From NCBI RefSeq assembly GCF_002946835.1, contig NZ_CP026652.1, positions 186,001 through 250,000 on the forward strand: DNA of 64,000 bases, read 5' to 3'. The stretch is from Streptomyces dengpaensis (GTDB lineage Bacteria; Actinomycetota; Actinomycetes; Streptomycetales; Streptomycetaceae). Both the position numbers and the translations under genes were made by a program. Each line of letters starts with the position of its first letter. The first letter of the stretch is position 1. Positions 55,338 through 63,163 of the stretch are shown here, in pieces. Below the pieces are notes generated by a model. That model was not told the origin of the DNA. It searched no databases and saw only the letters and a list, made by a program, of their open reading frames with translations.

Positions 55338-55461
55338 CGTCACCGCGCGTTTTTCTCCTGTCTTCTTCCCTCCCCCGTCTCGCACGCAACGCGCTGATTG
55401 TGCCCCGGCCGGACTCGCTTCAACCACACGAGAGTTGACCTGAAGTGGGCTGACCAGGGAT

Positions 55462-55495
55462 GTGGCACCTAGGTGCCTCGGCACGGAGGTGCCAC
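55462..55495. promoter_or_regulatory. Operator-like inverted repeat between the divergent regulator and peptide genes
   Basis: GTGGCACCT (55462-55470) is matched by AGGTGCCAC (55487-55495). A perfect 14-bp palindrome GGCACCTAGGTGCC lies at 55464-55477. It sits in the 318-bp divergent intergenic region and is a plausible binding site for the LuxR-type regulator. No direct evidence. Confidence 0.45.
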
Positions 55496-55655
55496 CAGGT
55501 GGGTATTCCATCGGCACTGGCCCGTCGGCCAGACTGCTGATCGCCGGCGACCGCCGCACCAGACGGATTGATCCCTGACTCACCGGAAGTAAGGGATCGT
55601 CCTTCTCGGGATTTATCTGGATCCCATGCCGCATCGTGAATGAGGAGTACTTCCC

Positions 55656-55853
55656 ATGTCCAAGATCGCGGGCCTCGTGGCCGCTGCCGTCCTCGCCGTC
55701 GCTTCCCTCTCCGCCGTCGGAAAGGCGGCCTCCGTCGCCCTGTCGGGAGACGACATCGGCTGGGACTCCATGGGGTCGGTCTCGGCCCTGCACGACTCCG
55801 GTCGGACCGCGCAGTCCGCTCTGACCTCGGACAACGTTGTCGAGTCGCTCTGA
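55656..55853 (+). CDS. Small exported peptide (65 aa)
   Basis: The gene starts at ATG 55656, behind GAGGAG. The protein begins MSKIAGLVAAAVLAVASLSA, a signal-peptide-like hydrophobic stretch probably cleaved near KAAS. A Ser/Asp-rich mature part follows (ALSGDDIGWDSMGSVSALHD). No Cys. It lies between two regulators at the edge of the NRPS cluster. It may be a secreted signalling or accessory peptide; no family is recognised. Confidence 0.65.
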   Translation: MSKIAGLVAAAVLAVASLSAVGKAASVALSGDDIGWDSMGSVSALHDSGRTAQSALTSDNVVESL

Positions 55854-55894
55854 CCTGGAACTCTGCTCGCCCCGAGCACGACGAGACCGCCGCC

Positions 55895-56653
55895 ATGAGT
55901 CCCAAGGAGTCCACCGTGATCTCGACGGAGGGTCAGACCGCACCTCCACGCGCCGACTTCGCGCCCCGCGCGACGGACCAGCCCGTCCGCCTGGTCATCC
56001 TGGACGAAGACCCGATTCTGCGGGCCGGGATCCGGGCGATTCTCGACTCCTACGCACAGATCGAGATCGTTGCCGATTTCGGTTCGGCGAGACAGGCATC
56101 CAGCCGTGCCCCGCAGACACGGCCCGATGTGCTGCTCGTCGGTGGCGACTGTCTCAAGGACAGGGCAGGAACGGCGCTGCACGATCAGGTCACGACCGGT
56201 CGGAGACCGGCCGTGGTGACCTTGATGCAGCCGGACGACGCCGTCACGCTGCGCAAGGCGGTGAAGTACGCGGTCCGCGGCTTCGTGGACCGCAACACCA
56301 GCCAGCGTGATCTCGGCACCGCCGTGCTGGAGGCACACGGCGGGCGCACCTATCTGTCCGCCTCCATCGCCGAGGTCCTGGTGGCCTGGATGGCGGACGG
56401 CATCCGGCGCGAGCACCTGTCGCTGCCCCAGGTCGAGGACGTGCTGACCGAGCGGGAGCTGGAGGTGCTGGAAGCCCTGGGTCACGGCATCACCAACACC
56501 GCCATCGCCCATCGGCTGCATGTCCAGGAGGCCACGGTCCGCAGCCACGTCTACCACATCCTCACCAAGCTCAACCTGCGCACCCGTACCGAAGCGGTAC
56601 TGCTGGGCCACAGCTACGCGAACAGGCGTCCGGCCCTGCGGCCGCCGAGCTGA
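55895..56653 (+). CDS. NarL/LuxR-type response regulator with atypical receiver domain
   Basis: The 252-residue protein is taken from ATG 55895 (MSPKESTVISTEGQ). The receiver domain begins VRLVILDEDPILRAGIRAIL (about 31-50) and keeps the acidic pair. The strand that normally ends in the phosphorylated Asp reads DVLLVGGDCLKD, so the Asp is not in the usual place. KYAVRGFVDRNTSQRDLG follows. The HTH is LTERELEVLEALGHGITNTA and HRLHVQEATVRSHVYHILTK. It probably works without phosphorylation. No partner kinase is adjacent. It is likely a cluster-specific regulator. Confidence 0.88.
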   Translation: MSPKESTVISTEGQTAPPRADFAPRATDQPVRLVILDEDPILRAGIRAILDSYAQIEIVADFGSARQASSRAPQTRPDVLLVGGDCLKDRAGTALHDQVTTGRRPAVVTLMQPDDAVTLRKAVKYAVRGFVDRNTSQRDLGTAVLEAHGGRTYLSASIAEVLVAWMADGIRREHLSLPQVEDVLTERELEVLEALGHGITNTAIAHRLHVQEATVRSHVYHILTKLNLRTRTEAVLLGHSYANRRPALRPPS

Positions 56654-56669
56654 ACACGCACGGCGATGA

Positions 56670-56710
56670 CGAACCGGTGGTCCGTCCCCTGGGGACGGAC
56701 CACCGGTTCG
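56670..56710. terminator. Bidirectional hairpin terminator between regulator and MFS gene
   Basis: A 19-bp perfect stem runs CGAACCGGTGGTCCGTCCC, with a 3-nt loop, and its complement ends CACCGGTTCG. On the plus strand it is followed by TTTCG. It lies between two convergent genes (stops at 56653 and 56722), so it can serve both. Confidence 0.85.
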
Positions 56711-56721
56711 TTTCGCAGGAG

Positions 56722-58002
56722 CTAGCGTGCGGCGGCGGCCAGGGCGGCCCGGGCCCGAGCGGGCCGCAGCACGACGGCGGCGGCCAGCGCCACGACCGCG
56801 GTCGCCGGGCCGAGCAGCAGCATGTGATGGACGCTGACACCGGCGAGGAGCGCGCCGGCGAACGCGTATCCGATGCTCTGCGCGGCGACGAGGATGGTGA
56901 AGGCCTCCGACATCCGGGACTGCGGGACCACGTACCCGGGTGCCTCCGTCATCACCGAGTTCAGCGGTGCGGCGCACAGACCGAGGAGTGCGAAGCCCGC
57001 GACCAGTCCCCACCAGCCCGAGACCGTGGCGATGACCAGTGTGGCTGCCGTCATCGTGAGCAGCAGGACGACGGCACGCACCGTGAGCCCGATGCCGATC
57101 CGGGTCGCGTACCAGGCGTAGACGAGCCCGGCCAGGGCGCTGGCCCCGCCGAGCACCGCCGTGAGGACGGCGGCCTCGGTGGCGCCGCCGCCGTCGAGGG
57201 TCACCCGGGGCAGCGCGCCCACTTCGGCGGTGCCCAGGAAGTGTCCGAAGGCCATGGTCACCAGCGCCCAGAACAGGAAGGTCGGGTTGCGCCAGACGCC
57301 GACCGAGTCCGGGAGGCCGGGTGCGATTCCGTCGTCCTCCTTCTCCGGCTTGCCGGTGGCCTCGTTCGCGTCCTGGAGAACGGCCGCGTCGGACGGCTTC
57401 GGCCACAGCAGCAGCGCGGCGGCCAGCATGGCGGCACCCATGGCGGCCAGCGCGTACGCGGGACTGAAGAGGGCGCAGACGACCACCACGAAGGGTGCTC
57501 CGATGACGATGAGTTCGACGAGAACCGCGTCGAGCGACAACGCGGAGCCTATGAGTCGCTGCGGCACCGTGGTGCGCAGCAGGGTCCTGATGGCGCCGCC
57601 GACCCCGAAGGTGGCCATGTTGCCGATGAGGGACAGGACGAACAGGGTCCACAGCGGTGCGTGTACGACGAAGCCGCCGGCCACCCCGAGCCGCGCAACG
57701 CCACCCGCGGCCAGGACCCGTGGAGTCCACCGTTCGCGGCCCAGCCGCTCCAGCAGCCGGCTGAACAGCGGCGCGATCAGGATGCAGGGCACCGTCGTGA
57801 AGCCGACCAGCATGCCGCCCACGGCGGGGCTGCCAGTGTAGTGCGTGCTGGCCAGGACCAGGGCGAACGGGGCCATGATGGGAGGGAGCCGGTGCAGCAT
57901 GGTGGCGGCCACCCACCGCCAGTACGCTGCGTTCCTGATCAGTTCGGCCACGGGCCGGTCCGGAGCCGGCCGTTCGGGCGCGTCGGTTGCGTCGGTCGTC
58001 AT
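56722..58002 (-). CDS. MFS transporter, probable exporter of the NRPS product
   Basis: The 426-residue protein has about 12 membrane segments in two halves, joined by a charged loop (KPEKEDDGIAPGLPDSVGVW). It begins MTTDATDAPERPAPDRPVAE, then LIRNAAYWRWVAATMLHRLP. The A-like motif is in LFSRLLERLGRERWTPRVL. It overlaps the NRPS stop by 4 nt (ATGA), so the two are translationally coupled. This points to export or self-resistance for the cluster product. Confidence 0.88.
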   Translation of the reverse strand: MTTDATDAPERPAPDRPVAELIRNAAYWRWVAATMLHRLPPIMAPFALVLASTHYTGSPAVGGMLVGFTTVPCILIAPLFSRLLERLGRERWTPRVLAAGGVARLGVAGGFVVHAPLWTLFVLSLIGNMATFGVGGAIRTLLRTTVPQRLIGSALSLDAVLVELIVIGAPFVVVVCALFSPAYALAAMGAAMLAAALLLWPKPSDAAVLQDANEATGKPEKEDDGIAPGLPDSVGVWRNPTFLFWALVTMAFGHFLGTAEVGALPRVTLDGGGATEAAVLTAVLGGASALAGLVYAWYATRIGIGLTVRAVVLLLTMTAATLVIATVSGWWGLVAGFALLGLCAAPLNSVMTEAPGYVVPQSRMSEAFTILVAAQSIGYAFAGALLAGVSVHHMLLLGPATAVVALAAAVVLRPARARAALAAAAR

Positions 58003-61000
58003 TGTTTCTCCACGGTGTTGCTGAGAGGGGTGCGTCGGCCGCCGGTGTCCGCGGCGTCCGTTCCGGCCGAGACGGGCTGGTCCGGGTCGGTGGTGTACTG
58101 GGTGAGCAGCCGTTCGTATGCTGAGGCGAGGTCGCGCGCCGTGGTCTCGTCGAACAGGCTCGTGCGGTAGGTCAGGCCCACTTCCAGCCGGTCGCCGTGG
58201 TCCTCGACCACGCAGACCAATTCGAACTTCGCGTATCCGGTCGGCAGGATGACGTTCTGGTCGAGGGTCAGTCCGGAGAAGGAGCGCTCCAGCGCCTTCG
58301 CGTCCTCCAGCGCGAACAGCACCTGGAAGTACGGACTACGGCCGGGGTACCGGCGCGGGCCCAGCTTCTCCACCAACTGGTCGAACGGCAGCGCCTGGTG
58401 TGCGTAGGTGCCGAGACAGTTGTCGCGCACCATGGCCAGAAGGTCGCGGAAGCGGACGCCCGTGGGCACCTGCTGGCGCAGGACGACGGTGTTGTTGACG
58501 CAGCCGATCAGCCGGTCGGTGAGCGGACCTCCCCGGTTGGCGACCGGCGTGCCCACACATAGGTCGTCGCTGCCCGAGCGGACGTGCAGCAGGGAGTAGA
58601 AGCAGGTGAGCAGCACCATGAACGGGGTGACGCCCTCGCGCCTGGCCAGCGTGTGGACGGCTTCCCGCAGGGCGGCGGGCAGGTCCACCGCCAGACGCCG
58701 GCCGCGGTAGTCGACGGTCTCCGGTACGGGACGGTCGAAGCCGAGGTCCAGCGGCTCGGGCTCCGGATCGGCGAGCCGGCCGCGCCAGTAGTCGACCAGC
58801 CGGTCGAGGTTCTCTCCCCGCAGGTGGTTGCGCTGCCACAGGGCGTAGTTGCCGTACTGGAGCGAGGGCGCCGGCAGGTCCGGGTCGCGGTCGGTGTGGA
58901 AGGCCGTGTAGCAGGCGGCGAGTTCGTCCATGAAGACGTCCACGGACACGAAGTCGACGATGAGGTGGTGCGCGGTGAACACGGCGATGTGCTCAGTCGG
59001 TGACAGGGACAGGACGAGGACCCGCAGCAGCGGGGGCACGGCCGGGTCGATCGGTTCACGTATCTCCGCTTCGCGCAGTGCCGGCACGTCGTGCGGTCGT
59101 GTCGACACGTCGACGTACCGTACGGGGATGTCCCTGTCCGGGGCAACGAACTGGACCGGGCTGCCGCCGAGAAGACCGAAGGAGGTGCGCAGCGACTCGT
59201 GTCGTCGGGCGATCTCCTCGATCGCGCGGTTGAACGCGCCGCGGTCCAGCGGTCCGGTCAGCCGGCACTGCCAGGCCTCGTTGTACAGCGGGATGTCCCG
59301 GGCGAGTTTGCTGAGCATGTACAGGCCCTGCTGGGCCGGTGAGATCGGTGCGGCGCGATGGCCGTCGGAGTACCGGGCGAGGGAGGCCTCGATGGCGGCG
59401 CGTTTGCGGGCCCATTGGGCCATCTCGCGGATCTCGACCTCTTTGGCCACCTGCGCGGCCTGCGGGGTCTGTTGCCCGTCCGGTCGTTTGCCGTCGATGA
59501 GGGCGGCGAGTTGGGCGACGGTCCGGGACGCCAGCAGGTCGTTCGGCAGGATGTCGATGCCGAGTTCGCGGTGCAGCCGTGCCGCGATCTTCACCGCCTG
59601 CAGCGAGTTGCCGCCGAGGGCGAGGAACTCGTCGTCCGCGGCGACGTGGTCGAGCTTGAGCACCGACCGCCAGATCGCGGCCAGGTCCGCCTCCGTGCCC
59701 GGCCTGGGCGGCCGGCCGGCCGCGGCGCCGTCCCACCCGCCCGGTGCCGTGGACGACAGCGCCGCGAAGTCGACCTTGCCGTGCGCGGTGAGCGGAATCG
59801 CGTCCAGGACGGTGACGGTGGCCGGCACCATGTAGGCCGGGAGCAACCCGGTCAGGTAGTCGTGCAGTTGCGCGGCGCGGGGGTCGTCCGGCTGGGCCGG
59901 GCGCTCTCCGGGGGCCGGTGTGACGTGGGCCAGCAGGACGGCGCTCTCGCTGCCGTCCTCCCGCCGTTCCACGGTGACCAGGGCCTGTCGTACGGCGGGA
60001 TGCTGCTGAAGTACCGCCTCGATCTCGCCGGGCTCGACCCGGAACCCGCGGATCTTCACCTGGTTGTCCGTGCGGCCCAGGAACTCCAGCTGGCCGTCCG
60101 GGAGCAGCCGCGCCATGTCGCCGGTGCGGTACATACGGCTGCCGGCGGGTCCGTACGGGTCGGGCAGGAAGCGAGCCGCGGTCTCGCCCGGCGCCCGGTG
60201 GTAGCCGCGGGCCAGGGCCCGGCCCGCGACGAACACCTCGCCGGCGTCGCCCCTGGCCACGGGAAGCAGGTCGCCGTCCAGGAGCCGTACGTCTGTGTTG
60301 TCGATGGCGGTGCCGATCGGCAGCAGCCCGTCCGCGCGAGGCGCGGTGCGGCCCGAGTGGTGGTAGGTGGCGGTGGCGGTCGACTCGGTGGGGCCGTAGA
60401 CATGGATCAGCGGGATCCCGGACTCGCGCCAGGCCAGCACCCGGTCGGGCCGCACCCGGTCGCCGCCCATCACCACGCATCGGACCGTGTCGGGCAGGCG
60501 CTGTCCGGACTCGGCCAATTCGTCGGCCAGCTGGTGCCAGTAGGCGGTGGTGATCTCGAAGCCGGTGACCGCGTACCGCTCCAGGATCTGCAGGAAGTGG
60601 CGGACGGTCGGCAGCGCCCGCTGATAGCCGGCCATGAGCAGCGTCGCACCGCTGAGCAGGGCGGGGAAGATCTCCTCCAGGGCGGCGGAGAAGCTGACGG
60701 AGGCGAGCTGGAGGAACCGCTGACCGGGCCCGAGACCGAAGGTGCCGGCCGCGGCCTGCGCGAGGTTGGTGAGACCACGGTGGGTAATCAGCACACCCTT
60801 GGGCGCGCCGGTGGAGCCGGAGGTGTAGATGACGCAGGCCGTGCTGTCCGGGCTCACCTCCACCCGCGGCGGCAGCGCGGGCTCACCGGCGAGCTCCGTG
60901 AATCCGGCGTCCAGCAGCAGGAGTTCGGCGTTGCCGTGCGGGAGCCGCGCCGCCGTCTCCGGTTGCGCGACGACCACGGCCGCGCCGGAGTGCTCCAACA

Positions 61001-61364
61001 GGTGGCTCAGCCGGGCGGCCGGGTAGTCGGGGTCGAGCGGCACGAAGGCCGCGCCCGCCTTCATGATGCCGAGCATGGCCACCGCGAGACCTACGGACGG
61101 CTCGACACAGATGCCCACCCGGGACTCGGTGCCGACGCCCAGAGCGATCAGCCGGTGCGCCAACCGGTCAGCGAGCGCGTCGAGTTCGGCGAACGTGAGC
61201 TGCTCGGTGTCGGCCCAGGCGGTGTCGGGGCCCGCCACCGAGGCGACGGCGGTCGTAGCGGGATGCTCCCGGGCACGCCGGGCGAAGACGTCGTGCACGC
61301 CGGCGGTCTCGAACGACGTTCCGGGGGACAGCCCCGGAGTGAGCAGGTCTTGGGGCGCGGTCAT
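57999..61364 (-). CDS. Nonribosomal peptide synthetase, A-PCP-C
   Basis: The 1121-residue protein starts at ATG 61364 (MTAPQDLLTPGLSPGTSFET). The adenylation domain (about 25-535) has A3 YTSGSTGAPKG, A5 VYGPTES, A7 YRTGD, A8 RTDNQVKIRGFRVEPGE and A10 Lys530 in PLTAHGKVD. The A4 region reads VSFSAALEEIFPAL, with Ser where the amino-group-binding Asp235 usually stands. The PCP (about 555-625) carries its pantetheine Ser587 in LGGNSLQ. The condensation domain (about 670-1100) has HHLIVDF (799-805), missing the Gly of HHxxxDG. The gene order implies module-like use with the A-PCP protein at the window end. Confidence 0.93.
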   Translation of the reverse strand: MTAPQDLLTPGLSPGTSFETAGVHDVFARRAREHPATTAVASVAGPDTAWADTEQLTFAELDALADRLAHRLIALGVGTESRVGICVEPSVGLAVAMLGIMKAGAAFVPLDPDYPAARLSHLLEHSGAAVVVAQPETAARLPHGNAELLLLDAGFTELAGEPALPPRVEVSPDSTACVIYTSGSTGAPKGVLITHRGLTNLAQAAAGTFGLGPGQRFLQLASVSFSAALEEIFPALLSGATLLMAGYQRALPTVRHFLQILERYAVTGFEITTAYWHQLADELAESGQRLPDTVRCVVMGGDRVRPDRVLAWRESGIPLIHVYGPTESTATATYHHSGRTAPRADGLLPIGTAIDNTDVRLLDGDLLPVARGDAGEVFVAGRALARGYHRAPGETAARFLPDPYGPAGSRMYRTGDMARLLPDGQLEFLGRTDNQVKIRGFRVEPGEIEAVLQQHPAVRQALVTVERREDGSESAVLLAHVTPAPGERPAQPDDPRAAQLHDYLTGLLPAYMVPATVTVLDAIPLTAHGKVDFAALSSTAPGGWDGAAAGRPPRPGTEADLAAIWRSVLKLDHVAADDEFLALGGNSLQAVKIAARLHRELGIDILPNDLLASRTVAQLAALIDGKRPDGQQTPQAAQVAKEVEIREMAQWARKRAAIEASLARYSDGHRAAPISPAQQGLYMLSKLARDIPLYNEAWQCRLTGPLDRGAFNRAIEEIARRHESLRTSFGLLGGSPVQFVAPDRDIPVRYVDVSTRPHDVPALREAEIREPIDPAVPPLLRVLVLSLSPTEHIAVFTAHHLIVDFVSVDVFMDELAACYTAFHTDRDPDLPAPSLQYGNYALWQRNHLRGENLDRLVDYWRGRLADPEPEPLDLGFDRPVPETVDYRGRRLAVDLPAALREAVHTLARREGVTPFMVLLTCFYSLLHVRSGSDDLCVGTPVANRGGPLTDRLIGCVNNTVVLRQQVPTGVRFRDLLAMVRDNCLGTYAHQALPFDQLVEKLGPRRYPGRSPYFQVLFALEDAKALERSFSGLTLDQNVILPTGYAKFELVCVVEDHGDRLEVGLTYRTSLFDETTARDLASAYERLLTQYTTDPDQPVSAGTDAADTGGRRTPLSNTVEKQ

Positions 61365-61437
61365 GCGGCTCCATCCTCGTGGTCTGGCGCTGCGGAAAGG
61401 CGGGAAAGGGGCACTGCGCGACGCGCGGTCGCGTCGC

Positions 61438-63114
61438 TCAGGCCGCCAGGGCGGGCACGGCCTCCCGCCCCGCGGGCGGACGGTACTTTCCGGTGATACG
61501 CGGCGCGTTGTCGAAGACGTGGTACATCCGGTCGACGATCTCCGGTGCTGGACCGGCACCCGGGCGGTCGTTGTAGTCCATGATCTGCCGGGCCAGCCGG
61601 TGGAACTCGATGATGTCCGGCATTTCGAGGCCCTTGCCCAGAAGGTAGGGAAGCGCCCAGAAGTCGAAGTTGTATCCCGGCATCCACAGTGAGTTGGTCA
61701 CCTGGTCGAACAGGGCGTGGCAGGCGTCCACGGCACCGTTGATGTCCATGGTGTTGTGCCGCCAGTTGTACTCCCGTCCGGAGAGCCCGAACTCGGCCGC
61801 CTGCTTCTGCACCGGCGCGCGGTGGTTGTACCACCAGGGTTCGGTGCGCCAGAAGGTCGGGCCGACCTCGTTGATGAAGTCGATGGTGTTCTGGACGGTC
61901 TTCTCGGTCTCGCCGGGGAACCCGGAGATGAACGAGGCGAAGGTGTCGATGCCCCGCGCGTGCAGGCGTTCGATGCCGACCCGGTAGCGGTCGAGCGTGG
62001 CCACCTTCGACATGTTGCGCAGGATCCCGTCGTCGCCGGCCTCGATGCCGAGGAAGACCGCGCGGCACTTGCTCTCCGCCATCAGGTTGTAGGTCTCCTC
62101 GTCGCGGGCCGTGCCCGCGCGGAAGAAGGAGTACCACTGGAATCCGAAGTCGTTGCGCGCCATCATCCGGCACAACTCCTTGAACCGGGGTCCGGGCACG
62201 TTGAAGGTGTCGTCGATGAACACCATCTGCTTGACGCCCATCCGGTCGAGCTGTCGCAGTTCCCGTTCCACGGTCTCCACACTGGCCAGCGTCAACGCGC
62301 CCGCACGTATCGGGTAGTCGCAGAAGCTGCACTTGAAGGCGCAGCTGCGTGCGGTGCGGGTGTGCACGGTCGGGCCGAGGCTGTCGCCGAACATGGACCA
62401 GTCGATGGCGCACTCGTCCAGCACGTTGGCCTCGGCCTTGATACGGGTGAGTTTGAAGTCACCGGCACCGGTGGGCAGCAACAGGTTCGGTACGTCCTTC
62501 AGGTCGCCGCCGTCGCGCAGCGCCGCGGCGACCTGGGTGAGGGTCCACTCTCCTTGGGACTCGTTGATGTAGACGTCGGCGTCCATCCACGCCAGGACCT
62601 CCGAGAGTTCGTCCTTCTCCAGGTCCTTGAGCAGGTTGCCGACCAGAGGGCCGCCCACCACGATCGTCGTTTCGGGCAGCACCTCGCGGATGAAGCGGGT
62701 GATCTCCACGACCGGGTTCGGGATGATGTAGTACGTGGTGGTGATCGCCACGGCGCGGGGGCGCCGGGTCTGGAGGATGTCGCGGATGCGGTCCTGCTCG
62801 CAGCCGAAGAGACTGGTGCACTCCGCGGAGAAGCCGTGCCTGAGCAGGTAGTTGGCCAGGTAGTGGGCGGCGAGGTTGGGTGTCTCGCCGCCGTGTATGT
62901 AGACGTTCTCGTCCATCTTTCCCGCACGGTGCAGGACTTTGTTCATCACGTCCATGTACGGCAGCCGTTCGCCGTCGAACAGCAGATGGTCGCGCATGAA
63001 CATCAGGCGCTCGGGATCCCGCGCGCCGCGGTTGCTGACCCGGTTCCACTGCTGCGAAAACGGTACGTCGTTGTAGCCGATGATCAGGCAGTCCAGGTCG
63101 GAAGTGGTGGCCAT
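61438..63114 (-). CDS. Cobalamin-binding radical SAM enzyme (PhpK-like)
   Basis: The 558-residue protein begins MATTSDLDCLIIGYNDVPFS. An N-terminal B12-binding-type Rossmann domain (about 75-200) includes ETPNLAAHYLANYLLRHGFS and ITRFIREVLPETTIVVGGPL. The radical SAM domain has the iron-sulfur motif ARSCAFKCSFCDYPIRAG (Cys258, 262, 265). Core sequences such as MVFIDDTFNVPGPRFKELCR, FLGIEAGDDGILRNMSKVAT and FASFISGFPGETEKTVQNTI follow. The overall look is that of PhpK-type P-methyltransferases or related C-methylating enzymes. It lies between two NRPS genes, so it probably modifies an acid or peptide intermediate, most likely by methylation. Confidence 0.9.
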   Translation of the reverse strand: MATTSDLDCLIIGYNDVPFSQQWNRVSNRGARDPERLMFMRDHLLFDGERLPYMDVMNKVLHRAGKMDENVYIHGGETPNLAAHYLANYLLRHGFSAECTSLFGCEQDRIRDILQTRRPRAVAITTTYYIIPNPVVEITRFIREVLPETTIVVGGPLVGNLLKDLEKDELSEVLAWMDADVYINESQGEWTLTQVAAALRDGGDLKDVPNLLLPTGAGDFKLTRIKAEANVLDECAIDWSMFGDSLGPTVHTRTARSCAFKCSFCDYPIRAGALTLASVETVERELRQLDRMGVKQMVFIDDTFNVPGPRFKELCRMMARNDFGFQWYSFFRAGTARDEETYNLMAESKCRAVFLGIEAGDDGILRNMSKVATLDRYRVGIERLHARGIDTFASFISGFPGETEKTVQNTIDFINEVGPTFWRTEPWWYNHRAPVQKQAAEFGLSGREYNWRHNTMDINGAVDACHALFDQVTNSLWMPGYNFDFWALPYLLGKGLEMPDIIEFHRLARQIMDYNDRPGAGPAPEIVDRMYHVFDNAPRITGKYRPPAGREAVPALAA

Positions 63115-63163
63115 GACTGAGCTCCGGTCTCTTCGGGAGGGCGGACGGCGAGGCGGAAGGGGG

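Noticed and set aside
54366..55949. Extension of the LuxR-type gene to a 527-residue ORF
   Set aside because: Residues before MLAVLGL are Arg/Gly-rich and non-conserved in look, and they would cover the divergent promoter and the exported peptide region.
56677..58170. 497-codon plus-strand ORF over the MFS transporter
   Set aside because: Shadow frame rich in Gly/Arg/Glu; the minus strand encodes a membrane protein with normal hydropathy.
59056..63120. Very long ORFs opposite or out of frame to the NRPS and radical SAM genes (for example 59358-61496 and 61717-63120)
   Set aside because: All are Arg/Gly/Val-rich shadow frames of high-GC coding sequence. The minus-strand frames carry complete core motifs.
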